From: Nocardioides zeae
GTDB lineage: Bacteria; Actinomycetota; Actinomycetes; Propionibacteriales; Nocardioidaceae
Length of the DNA: 50,014 nucleotides
Assembly (NCBI RefSeq): GCF_010686755.1
Contig: NZ_JAAGXA010000021.1
Location: forward strand, 1-50,014
Direction of reading: 5' to 3'
Shown here: positions 17,818-25,598 of the stretch, one piece after another
Layout of the letters: each line of letters opens with the position of its first letter
How positions within the stretch are numbered: the first letter of the stretch is position 1
The notes under the pieces: generated by a model
Told to the model about the DNA's origin: nothing
What the model saw: only the letters and a program-made list of their open reading frames with translations
Database searches by the model: none
Made by a program: the position numbers and the translations under genes

Positions 17818-19207
17818 GGCCCAGCGTGACCTCGACGGTCGTCCCGCGCCCGGGCACGCTGACGATCGAGACCTCGCCGCCGTTGGCCTCGACGAGGTGA
17901 CGGACGCTCGCCAGTCCGTCGCCGTGGCCGCCGTCGTCGGCGTCGGCGAGCCGACCCCGACGTCCGAGGTCGAAGATCGTGGACAGGTCGTCGGGGTGGA
18001 TGCCCCGACCCACGTCGGTCACCGCGATCCGCACCGCGACGCCGTCCTCGTCGCGCACCCGCACCTCGATGTCCCCCGCCGAGTAGCGCAGCGCGTTGCT
18101 CACCAGGTTGGCGAGCACCCGCTCCAGGTCGAGGGGGTCGACCCGGGCGGAGACGTCGACGACGTCGGTGCGCACGCGGGAGACGTCGTGGGTGACGGCC
18201 AGGTCGTCGAGCGCCTGCCGCAGCGCCTCGTCCACACGGGTCACGGCGGCGCGCCGCACGCGCTCGCGGGTGGTGCCCGTCGCGTCGGCGTCGGCCTCGG
18301 CGACGGAGACCGTGCGCAGCAGCTCGTCGAGCATCGTCGAGAGCCGGCCCAGCGCCACGCCCGAGCGGCGCAGGAACTCGGCCGGGTCCGCCCCGTCGTC
18401 GCCGTCCTCGGCGAGAGCCTCCGTCGCCAGCGCGACGTAGCCCCGCGCCGCCGCGAGCGGGTTGCGCAGGTCGTGACCGAGCGCCCGGTAGATCCGCTGC
18501 GTCTCCGCCGCCCGCAGCTTCTGCGGCGTCAGGTCGCGCGTCACCTTGAGGAAGCCGATCACCTCGCCGGCGGGGTCGTGGAGGGCGTTGATGGCGATCT
18601 CGCCCCAGAACCGGGTGCCGTCGGCGCGCAGGCGCCACCCGACGTCGCGGGCCAGCCCCTCGCGTCGGGCGACCGTCAGCAGGTGCTCGGGCCGCCCCTC
18701 CCGGCGGTCGTCCTCGGTGTAGAAGACCGAGAAGTGGCGCCGCACGATCTCGTGCGCGGCGTAGCCCTTGACCCGGGCGGCGCCGAGGCTCCAGGAGCGC
18801 ACGACGCCGCGCTCGTCGAGGCGCACCACGGCGTGGCCCACGACCTGCTCGAGCAGCTCGGCGTCGGACTGCACCCGCGCCGCCTGCGCCCGGCTCGCGT
18901 CCTCGACGCGGTGCACCTCGACGAGCGTGGACGTGCCCTCGGGGTCGAGGAGCAGGTGCAGGACCGTGGTCAGGCGCACCTCGTCGCCGTCCGCGCGGCG
19001 CGTCGTGCACGTGTACGTCGCGCGTCCCGTCACCAGCGCACCGGCGCGGGCGCGGCGGAAGTCCGCCTCCGCGGCGGAGCCCGCGGGGCGCAGCGGCGAC
19101 AGGACGCCGACCGCCTCGTCGGCCGTGAACCCGGTGAGCTGCGCGATGCTGGCGCCCCAGGAGATCACGACACCGTCCGGCCGCGTCACGACCACTCCCT
19201 CGCCCAC
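17807..19207 (-). CDS. Cytoplasmic PAS-PAS sensor histidine kinase
   Basis: A 466-residue kinase with no membrane helix. Two PAS domains occupy about residues 1-100 (VVVTRPDGVVISWGASIAQLTGF) and 112-230 (VKGYAAHEIVRRHFSVFY and RADGTRFWGEIAINAL). HisKA follows with His245 (RALGHDLRNPLAAARGY), then an ATPase domain with VLANLVSNALRYSAG, VTDVGRGIHPDDL and GHGDGLASVRHLV. The GTG start at 19207 is the earliest in frame and has no clear Shine-Dalgarno sequence, so the true start may be slightly internal. It precedes and overlaps the membrane kinase. Confidence 0.86.
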   Translation of the reverse strand: MGEGVVVTRPDGVVISWGASIAQLTGFTADEAVGVLSPLRPAGSAAEADFRRARAGALVTGRATYTCTTRRADGDEVRLTTVLHLLLDPEGTSTLVEVHRVEDASRAQAARVQSDAELLEQVVGHAVVRLDERGVVRSWSLGAARVKGYAAHEIVRRHFSVFYTEDDRREGRPEHLLTVARREGLARDVGWRLRADGTRFWGEIAINALHDPAGEVIGFLKVTRDLTPQKLRAAETQRIYRALGHDLRNPLAAARGYVALATEALAEDGDDGADPAEFLRRSGVALGRLSTMLDELLRTVSVAEADADATGTTRERVRRAAVTRVDEALRQALDDLAVTHDVSRVRTDVVDVSARVDPLDLERVLANLVSNALRYSAGDIEVRVRDEDGVAVRIAVTDVGRGIHPDDLSTIFDLGRRGRLADADDGGHGDGLASVRHLVEANGGEVSIVSVPGRGTTVEVTLGHAG

Positions 19208-19249
19208 GAGGAGAAGAGAACCACGCCGGAGCGCGCGGCGAGGCTTTAT

Positions 19250-19288
19250 CAGGGCGCGAGGCCAGGGCGCGAGGTCAGGGTGCGAGGC
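19250..19288. repeat. 13-bp tandem repeat spanning the pdxH stop codon
   Basis: CAGGGCGCGAGGC, CAGGGCGCGAGGT and CAGGGTGCGAGGC follow one another. The third copy encodes the last residues and stop of pdxH, so the gene's 3' end appears to have been duplicated outward twice. Confidence 0.85.
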
Positions 19289-19931
19289 GCACCACGCGCC
19301 AGCCCTCCCCCGTGCGCCGGTAGACCAGCCGGTCGTGGAGCCGGCTGGGTCGCCCCTGCCAGAACTCGACGACGTCCGGCACCACCCGGTATCCGCCCCA
19401 CGTCGGCGGCACGGGCACCTCGGCGTCGCCGTAGCGGGCCTCGGCCGCGTCGTACGCCGCCGTCAGGTCCTCCCGCGAGCCGACCTCCCGCGACTGGGGG
19501 GACGCCCAGGCGCCGAGCCGGGAGCCGCGGGGGCGCCGCTCGAAGTACGCCGCGACGTCGGCCTCGTCGAGGGGCACGGCCCGACCCTCGACGCGCACCT
19601 GCCGCTCGAGCGGGTGCCAGGGGAACAGGAGCGCGCACCGGGGCTCGGCCGCGAGCGCGACGCCCTTGCGGGACGCGGTGTTGGTGAAGAAGCGGAACCC
19701 GTCGGCCCCGAATCCCTTGAGCAGCACGATGCGGCTGGACGGCGTGCCGTCGGGGTCGACGGTGGCGACCACCATCGCGTTGGGCTCGTGGACGCCCGCG
19801 GCGCTCGCCTCGTCGTACCAGCGGGCGAAGGTCGTCAGCGGGTCCGGGGCGAGGTCCGCCTCGTCGAGGCCGCCCCGGGCGTACTCCTCCCGCAGGTCGG
19901 CGAGGTCGCGGTCCGGCAGCGCTGCGCTCAT
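19275..19931 (-). CDS. pdxH: Pyridoxamine 5'-phosphate oxidase
   Basis: A 218-residue FMN enzyme that oxidises pyridoxamine/pyridoxine 5'-phosphate to pyridoxal 5'-phosphate. Family signatures are PNAMVVATVDPDGTPSSRIVLLKG (FMN-binding strand pair), FFTNTASRKG, GRAVPLDEADVAAYFERRPRGS and the C-terminal FWQGRPSRLHDRLVYRR. The protein ends RLAP, the usual PdxH terminus. The start ATG at 19931 gives the expected length. It is divergent from citrate synthase across 121 bp in which I see no sure promoter. Confidence 0.95.
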   Translation of the reverse strand: MSAALPDRDLADLREEYARGGLDEADLAPDPLTTFARWYDEASAAGVHEPNAMVVATVDPDGTPSSRIVLLKGFGADGFRFFTNTASRKGVALAAEPRCALLFPWHPLERQVRVEGRAVPLDEADVAAYFERRPRGSRLGAWASPQSREVGSREDLTAAYDAAEARYGDAEVPVPPTWGGYRVVPDVVEFWQGRPSRLHDRLVYRRTGEGWRVVRLAP

Positions 19932-20052
19932 GGCCTCGCACGCTACCGCGACCGTCCATCGGACGCCCCCCTCGCGACCGCTCGGTAACCCCGGGCAGAA
20001 TGCGACGCTGGCACGCCACGAGCGCGCCCCTCACCGACGAGAAGGAGCCCTC

Positions 20053-21156
20053 ATGACCGAGGTCCACCACGGCCTGGAAGGCGTCGTCGCCTTCGAGACG
20101 CAGATCGCCGAGCCCGACAAGGAGGGATCGGCGCTGCGCTACCGCGGTGTCGACATCGAGGACATCGTCGGGCGGGTGCCCTTCGAGAACGTCTGGGGCC
20201 TGCTCATCGACGGCGCCTACACGCCGGGTCTCGCCCCCGCTGAGCCCTACAACCTCCCCGTCCACACCGGCGACGTGCGCGTCGACGTGCAGGCCGCGAT
20301 CGCCATGCTCGCGCCGGCGCTCGGCTTCCGCCAGACGTACGACATCAGCGACGAGCAGGCCCGCGAGGACATCGGCCGCCTCGCCGTGATGGTGCTGTCC
20401 TACGCCGCGCAGTCGGCCCGCGGGCTCCACCAGCCGGTCGTGCCGCAGAAGGTCGTCGACGAGGGCTCGACCCTCGCCGAGAAGTTCCTCATCCGCTGGA
20501 AGGGCGAGGCGGACCCGAAGCACGTCAAGGCGATCGACGCCTACTGGTCGAGCGCGGCGGAGCACGGCATGAACGCCTCGACGTTCACCGCTCGCGTCAT
20601 CACCTCGACCGGCGCCGACGTGGCCGCCGCGTTCTCCGGCGCCATCGGCGCCATGAGCGGCCCGCTCCACGGCGGTGCGCCCTCCCGCGTGCTCGGCATG
20701 ATCGAGGAGGTCGAGCAGCGCGGCGACGCGCGGGCCTACGTCAAGGAGCTGCTCGACAACGGCGAGCGCCTCATGGGCTTCGGCCACCGCGTCTACCGCG
20801 CCGAGGACCCCCGCGCCCGCGTGCTGCGCCGCACGGCGCGTGAGCTCGACGCGCCGCGCTACCAGGTCGCCGAGGCGCTCGAGCAGGCCGCGCTGACCGA
20901 GCTGCGGGAGCGCCGCCCCGACCGCGTGCTCGAGACCAACGTCGAGTTCTGGGCCGCGATCGTGCTCGACTTCGCCGAGGTGCCGGCCCCGATGTTCACG
21001 TCGATGTTCACCTGCGCCCGCACGGGCGGCTGGTCGGCACACATCCTCGAGCAGAAGCGCACGGGACGCCTGATCCGTCCGTCCGCCGTCTACACGGGCC
21101 CGGGCGAGCGTCCGGCCTCCGCCATCGAGGGCTGGGACGACGCCTGGGGGAAGTGA
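20053..21156 (+). CDS. citA: Citrate synthase 2 (actinobacterial type)
   Basis: A 367-residue citrate-synthase-family enzyme (acetyl-CoA plus oxaloacetate to citrate). Substrate and catalytic histidines are at His171 (EHGMNAST), His206 (GPLHGGAP) and His245 (GFGHRVY). The position usually held by the catalytic Asp is Glu298 (TNVEFW). I recall this as typical of the actinobacterial citrate synthase 2 group. CTRG-type tail residues appear as CARTGGWSAHILEQ. The ATG has GAAGGAG seven bases upstream. The frame is open for over 380 bp upstream, but the signal and homology begin here. Whether it is the main or secondary citrate synthase cannot be told from this window. Confidence 0.93.
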   Translation: MTEVHHGLEGVVAFETQIAEPDKEGSALRYRGVDIEDIVGRVPFENVWGLLIDGAYTPGLAPAEPYNLPVHTGDVRVDVQAAIAMLAPALGFRQTYDISDEQAREDIGRLAVMVLSYAAQSARGLHQPVVPQKVVDEGSTLAEKFLIRWKGEADPKHVKAIDAYWSSAAEHGMNASTFTARVITSTGADVAAAFSGAIGAMSGPLHGGAPSRVLGMIEEVEQRGDARAYVKELLDNGERLMGFGHRVYRAEDPRARVLRRTARELDAPRYQVAEALEQAALTELRERRPDRVLETNVEFWAAIVLDFAEVPAPMFTSMFTCARTGGWSAHILEQKRTGRLIRPSAVYTGPGERPASAIEGWDDAWGK

Positions 21157-21185
21157 CCCCCACCCGCCTGCTGCACGCGGCCCGA

Positions 21186-21215
21186 CGGCCTCACCGGTAC
21201 CAGCCGGTGAGGCCG
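21186..21215. terminator. Hairpin terminator at the citrate synthase/peptidase convergence
   Basis: CGGCCTCACCGG at 21186-21197 pairs perfectly with CCGGTGAGGCCG at 21204-21215 around a 6-nt loop. It overlaps the last codons and stop of the convergent peptidase gene. It can serve citrate synthase transcription from the plus side. Confidence 0.7.
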
Positions 21216-21808
21216 TTGGCCCCGTCCCAGCTGAGCGAGATGTGAACGTGGTCCACGTGCCGCAGCGTCGGTGAGCACTTCTCCACCGACGTGCACGAGG
21301 CGTGCAGGTAGGGCCGCGGCTCGAAGCCGTTCCACGCCGCCCAGATGCGGTCGTTCCAGATGACGTACATGATCCCCTGCATGCGGGCCCGCGCGTCCGT
21401 GTGGCCGTTGACCGTCGCCGTGATCTCGTTGAAGAAGCGGTAGAACTGCTGGCGCTGCTGCGCGTTGCGCGCGTCGATCGCCCAGTCGACGGCCCGGCTC
21501 TCCTTGTGCTCCGACTGCCCGCCCTGGTTGCAGGGCCGCGTGATGCCGATGATCTTGCCGCCGTAGCGCGCCTTCAGCTGGTCCACGAACGCCCGGGTGC
21601 CCTTGCGCACGACCACGGTGCAGGCGGTCTGGGGCTCGTACCGTGCGTACGGGTCGATCGAGGCCGCCTTCGCCACCGACACGACCGGGACCCCCGGTGT
21701 CGAGGCGCGCGCCGTCTGCGTGTCGAAGCCGGCAACCAGCGCGGCGAGCGCCAGCGCGGCGCCGAGGAACGTGAGCAGCGCCGAGCGGCGCGGGGCGTGC
21801 GTGGCCAT
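21191..21808 (-). CDS. Secreted LAS/M15-like metallopeptidase (VldE/ARB-07466-type domain)
   Basis: A 205-residue exported protein. Residues 1-35 form a signal peptide (basic start, hydrophobic core, ARAS near the cleavage site). The mature domain has zinc-site motifs of the lysostaphin/D-Ala-D-Ala/hedgehog group: SEHKESRAVDWAID, with His101 and Asp108, and HVDHVHIS, with His187 and His189. The strand GKIIGITRPCNQGGQSEHK is characteristic of the VldE-like actinobacterial proteins as I remember them. The predicted role is cell-wall peptide cleavage, but no activity has been shown for most relatives. The ATG has a GGAGG upstream. It converges on citrate synthase. Confidence 0.82.
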   Translation of the reverse strand: MATHAPRRSALLTFLGAALALAALVAGFDTQTARASTPGVPVVSVAKAASIDPYARYEPQTACTVVVRKGTRAFVDQLKARYGGKIIGITRPCNQGGQSEHKESRAVDWAIDARNAQQRQQFYRFFNEITATVNGHTDARARMQGIMYVIWNDRIWAAWNGFEPRPYLHASCTSVEKCSPTLRHVDHVHISLSWDGANGLTGWYR

Positions 21809-21862
21809 GGGAACCTCCGAGTTCGTCCGGGGTCCCGTTCGGCGGGGGCCGCGGGCACCTGA

Positions 21863-21878
21863 GCACCCCTTCGGGTGC
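21863..21878. terminator. Small stem-loop between acetyltransferase and peptidase genes
   Basis: GCACCC and GGGTGC flank a CTTC tetraloop. The stem sits between the GNAT stop and the peptidase start on the minus strand, so it may partly terminate or insulate the two. It has no U-tract. Confidence 0.45.
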
Positions 21879-21891
21879 AATCGCGCTCCGG

Positions 21892-22380
21892 TCAGTCCAG
21901 GCGCTTGCCCAGGTACACCGACTCGGGCGCGTCCTTGTAGTGCCCGTAGCCGACGACCGGCACGTAGCCGCACGCCGTGTAGAGCGCGACCGCGGCCGGC
22001 TGGCGCGTCCCCGTCTCGAGCACGAGCCCGTCGTGGCCGGCGGCCCGCGCGGTCTCCTCGAGGTGCGCGAGCACGATCCGCGAGAGCCCCCGGCCGCGGG
22101 CCTCGGGTGCGACGTACATCCGCTTGATCTCCGCCGCCCGCTCCAGGCCGAGGTCGTGGACGTCGGGGCGGTCCCGCCAGGCACCGGTCGCGACGGGTGC
22201 GTCCGCGTCGTACCCCACGAAGAACCGCCCCGCGGGCGGGTCGAACATCGTCGGGTCGAGCGGGGTCTCGTCGGGCGAGCCGTAGAGCACCGCGTACTCC
22301 GCCTGCACGTCCGCGACGAGGCGCAGCGCGTCGGGGTGCGTCAGCCGCACCTGCTCGATCCGCAGGGCCTGCCGTCCCAC
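21892..22380 (-). CDS. GNAT-family N-acetyltransferase
   Basis: A 162-residue single-domain GNAT protein that would transfer an acetyl group from acetyl-CoA to an amine. The acetyl-CoA pyrophosphate loop is EIKRMYVAPEARGRGLSRIVLAHLE, followed by LVLETGTRQPAAVALYTACGYVPV, the typical motif A-B arrangement. The GTG start at 22380 is chosen because GGGGGAG precedes it. The frame is open further upstream into the serC region. It is divergent from serC with 64 bp between starts. Acceptor unknown. Confidence 0.87.
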   Translation of the reverse strand: MGRQALRIEQVRLTHPDALRLVADVQAEYAVLYGSPDETPLDPTMFDPPAGRFFVGYDADAPVATGAWRDRPDVHDLGLERAAEIKRMYVAPEARGRGLSRIVLAHLEETARAAGHDGLVLETGTRQPAAVALYTACGYVPVVGYGHYKDAPESVYLGKRLD

Positions 22381-22444
22381 CGCTCCCCCTCTCGTGGCGG
22401 CTCTCGTTTGCCGCTCCCACCGCGGGCGGTGGGAGACTAGCCCG

Positions 22445-23575
22445 GTGACGCGTGACCTGCGGATTCCGACCGACCTGCTCCCCACCGACGGCCGTTTCGG
22501 CTCCGGCCCCTCGAAGGTCGCGCAGTCGGCGCTCGACGCCCTCGCCGGGCCGGGTGCCGCGCTCATGGGCACCTCCCACCGCCAGGCCCCCGTCAAGAAC
22601 CTCGTCGCGTCGGTGCAGGAGCGCCTGGGCGACCTCTTCTCGCTGCCCGACGACCACCGGGTCGTGCTCGGCGTCGGCGGCTCGACGGCGTTCTGGGACG
22701 TGGCGGCCTTCTCGCTCGTGCGCGAGCGCAGCGCCCACGGCGTCTTCGGCGAGTTCGGCGGCAAGTTCGCGACCGCGACGACCGCGGCGCCGTGGTTGGC
22801 CGACCCGGCGGTGTTCGACGTCGCTCCCGGCTCCGTGGTGGTCCCCGAGGCCGTCGCGGGGGTCGACGTCTACGCGTGGCCCCACAACGAGACCTCGACG
22901 GGCGCCATGGCACCGGTACGCCGCGTGCCCGGCGCCGACGCAGACGCGCTCATCGTGGTCGACGGGACGTCGGCCGCGGGTGGCCTGCCCGTCGACGTCC
23001 GCGAGACGGACGTCTACTACTTCGCGCCCCAGAAGGGCTTCGCCGCCGACGGCGGCATCTGGTTCGCGCTCATGTCGCCCGCCGCCCTCGCGCGCGTCGA
23101 CGAGGTGAGGGCGAGCGGTCGGTTCATCCCGGCCTTCCTCGACCTCGGCACGGCGGTGGCCAACTCCGCCCAGCACCAGACGCTCAACACCCCCGCCATC
23201 GCGACGCTGTTCCTCATGAACGAGCAGCTCGGCTGGATGCTCGAGCGCGGCGGCCTCGCGGGCATGGTCGAGCGCACGTCCGCCTCGGCGGCCGTGCTCT
23301 ACGGCTGGGCCGAGCGCGCGGCGTACACGACCCCCTTCGTCACCGACCCCACCCACCGCTCGCACGTGGTGGGCACGGTCGACTTCACGGGTGGCCCCGA
23401 CGGGGTCGACGCCGACGCCGTCGCTGCGGTGCTCCGCGCGAACGGCGTCGTCGACGTCGACCCCTACCGCAAGCTCGGGCGCAACCAGCTCCGCGTCGCG
23501 ATGTTCCCCGCGATCGAGGCGAGCGACGTCGAGGCCCTCACCGCGTGCGTCGACTGGGTCGTCGAGCGGCTCTGA
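22445..23575 (+). CDS. serC: Phosphoserine aminotransferase (mycobacterial/actinobacterial type)
   Basis: A 376-residue PLP enzyme converting 3-phosphohydroxypyruvate and glutamate to phosphoserine in serine biosynthesis. The protein opens RIPTDLLPTDGRFGSGPSKV, then has MGTSHRQAPVKNLV, HNETSTGA and VDGTSAAGG. The PLP lysine lies in YYFAPQKGFAADGG, and the C-terminal part contains KLGRNQLRVAMFPAI. This layout is the PSAT_mycobact type. GTG at 22445 is the start that matches the conserved N-terminus. Confidence 0.94.
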   Translation: MTRDLRIPTDLLPTDGRFGSGPSKVAQSALDALAGPGAALMGTSHRQAPVKNLVASVQERLGDLFSLPDDHRVVLGVGGSTAFWDVAAFSLVRERSAHGVFGEFGGKFATATTAAPWLADPAVFDVAPGSVVVPEAVAGVDVYAWPHNETSTGAMAPVRRVPGADADALIVVDGTSAAGGLPVDVRETDVYYFAPQKGFAADGGIWFALMSPAALARVDEVRASGRFIPAFLDLGTAVANSAQHQTLNTPAIATLFLMNEQLGWMLERGGLAGMVERTSASAAVLYGWAERAAYTTPFVTDPTHRSHVVGTVDFTGGPDGVDADAVAAVLRANGVVDVDPYRKLGRNQLRVAMFPAIEASDVEALTACVDWVVERL

Positions 23576-23600
23576 GCCCGCGCGGGCCGGTGGACCGGCC
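23576..23600. terminator. Bidirectional terminator between serC and the ABC exporter genes
   Basis: The whole 25-bp gap is self-complementary. GCCCGCGCGGGC (23576-23587) is a palindrome, and it overlaps GGCCGGT-GG-ACCGGCC (23585-23600 region). The two stems are mutually exclusive and lie exactly between convergent stop codons. Confidence 0.7.
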
Positions 23601-25598
23601 TCAGTCCAGCGCGCTCGCCGCGAACTGCGAGCGGTAGAGCGCGGCGTACGCCCCGCCGGCCGCGAGCAGCTCGGTGTGCGTGCCCTGCTCGACGATGCGA
23701 CCCGCCTCCATCACGAGGATGACGTCGGCGTCGCGGATCGTCGAGAGCCGGTGGGCGATGACGAAGGACGTGCGGTCGGCCCGCAGCGCCCCCATCGCCC
23801 GCTGCAGCAGCAGCTCGGTGCGCGTGTCGACGGAGCTCGTCGCCTCGTCGAGGATGAGCAGCGCCGGGTCGGCGAGGAAGGCGCGGGCGATGGTGAGGAG
23901 CTGCCGCTCCCCCGCCGACAGGTTCTCGCCGTTCTCCGTCACGACGGTGTCGTAGCCGTCGGGCAGGGAGGCGACGAACCGGTCGACGTACGTCGCGCGC
24001 GCGGCCTCGAGGATCTCCGCGTCGCTCGCGCCGGGACGCCCGTAGGCGATGTTGTCGCGGATCGTGCCCTCGAAGAGCCAGGTGTCCTGCAGCACCATGC
24101 CCGTCTGGGCCCGGAGCTCACGACGGGAGAGCGTGGTGACGTCGACGCCGTCGAGGGTGATGCGCCCGGCGTCGAGCTCGTAGAAGCGCATCACGAGGTT
24201 GACCAGCGTCGTCTTGCCGGCACCGGTCGGCCCCACGATGGCGACGGTCTCCCCGGGTCGTGCCACGAGCGACAGGTCCTCGATGAGGGGGCGCTCGGGG
24301 ACGTAGGAGAAGGCCACGTGCTCGAAGGCGACCTCGCCGCGCCCGCGGGTGCCCACGCCCGCCCGGCCGGCTCCCCCGACCGCGCCGACGACGGACGCGT
24401 CGCGCTCCTCCTCCGCGTCGAGCAGCTCGAAGACCCGCTCGGCCGACGCGACGCCCGACTGCAGCAGGTTCATCATCGAGGCGACCGTGGTGAGCGGCTG
24501 GTTGAACTGGCGGGAGTACTGGATGAACGCCTGCACGTCGCCGATCGTGATCGCGCCGGCGGTGACCCGGAAGGCGCCGACGACGGCGACCACCACGTAG
24601 GAGACGTTGCCGATGAGCATCATCACCGGCATGAGGAGACCCGAGACGAACTGCGCGCGGTACGACGCGTCGTAGAGCTCGTCGTTCTGCTCGGCGAACG
24701 TCGTGTTCACCGCGTCCCGGCGGCCCATCACGGTGACGAGCGCGTGGCCGGAGATCGACTCCTCGACGTGGGCGTTGAGCGAGCCGGTGCGCCGCCACTG
24801 CGTCACGAACTGCGGCTGGCTGCGCTTCATGACGGCCCGCGTGAGCACGAGCGAGACCGGCACGGCGATGAGCGCGACGAGCGCGAGCAGCGGCGAGATC
24901 CACAGCATCATGCTGAGGATGCCGACCACGGTGAGGAGCGAGGTCAGCAGCTGGCTCATCGTCTGCTGCAGCGTCTGGCCGACGTTGTCGATGTCGTTGG
25001 TGACCCGGCTGAGCAGCTCGCCGCGCGGCGCCTTGTCGAAGGTCGCGAGCGGCATGGCGTGGATCTTGCGCTCGACGTCGGCGCGGAGCGTGCGGATCGT
25101 GCTCTGCACGACGTCGTTGAGCAGGTAGCCCTGCAGCCACGCCAGCAGCGCGCCGGCGAGGTAGACGCCCAGCACGATCAGCAGCGCCCGGCCCATCGCG
25201 TCGAAGTCGACGCCCTGGCCCGGCACGAGGTGCCGCATGCCCTCCACGAGGTCGGCGGTCGAGCCCTGGCCCGACGCCCGGAGGGCCGCGACGGCCTGCT
25301 CCTGCGACTGGCCGGCCGGCAGGTCCCGGCCGACGAGGCCGGCGACGACGAGGTCGGTCGCGCGGCCCAGCAGGTAGGGACCCAGCGACGTGGCCGTCAC
25401 GCTGCCGACGGCGAAGAGCGCGACGAGCGCCGCCTTCGCGCGGTGGGGCCGCATCCGACCGACGAGGCGACGCGCCGACGGGACGAAGTCCATCGCCTTC
25501 TCGCCGGCGCCCATCTGACCGGCAGGCCCGGGGCCGCGCTGCGGCACCGCGATCCGCTCCGTGGCCTTGATCCCGCCCGCCTCGGTGCGCTCGCTCAT
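23601..25598 (-). CDS. Heterodimeric ABC exporter, subunit with the catalytic Walker B
   Basis: A 665-residue half-transporter with the membrane domain about residues 50-385 (six helices, including an extracellular insert about 90-135) and the ATPase domain 420-665. It has Walker A GPTGAGKT (456-463), Walker B LLILDEAT with catalytic Glu585, and the switch His616 (VIAHRLST). Its signature is the unusual LSAGE (560-564). It has a long cytoplasmic N-terminal tail before the first helix. The start overlaps the stop of the partner subunit (ATGA), which is the arrangement of heterodimeric exporters. Likely a drug, lipid or peptide exporter under TetR control. The substrate is not evident. Confidence 0.93.
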   Translation of the reverse strand: MSERTEAGGIKATERIAVPQRGPGPAGQMGAGEKAMDFVPSARRLVGRMRPHRAKAALVALFAVGSVTATSLGPYLLGRATDLVVAGLVGRDLPAGQSQEQAVAALRASGQGSTADLVEGMRHLVPGQGVDFDAMGRALLIVLGVYLAGALLAWLQGYLLNDVVQSTIRTLRADVERKIHAMPLATFDKAPRGELLSRVTNDIDNVGQTLQQTMSQLLTSLLTVVGILSMMLWISPLLALVALIAVPVSLVLTRAVMKRSQPQFVTQWRRTGSLNAHVEESISGHALVTVMGRRDAVNTTFAEQNDELYDASYRAQFVSGLLMPVMMLIGNVSYVVVAVVGAFRVTAGAITIGDVQAFIQYSRQFNQPLTTVASMMNLLQSGVASAERVFELLDAEEERDASVVGAVGGAGRAGVGTRGRGEVAFEHVAFSYVPERPLIEDLSLVARPGETVAIVGPTGAGKTTLVNLVMRFYELDAGRITLDGVDVTTLSRRELRAQTGMVLQDTWLFEGTIRDNIAYGRPGASDAEILEAARATYVDRFVASLPDGYDTVVTENGENLSAGERQLLTIARAFLADPALLILDEATSSVDTRTELLLQRAMGALRADRTSFVIAHRLSTIRDADVILVMEAGRIVEQGTHTELLAAGGAYAALYRSQFAASALD

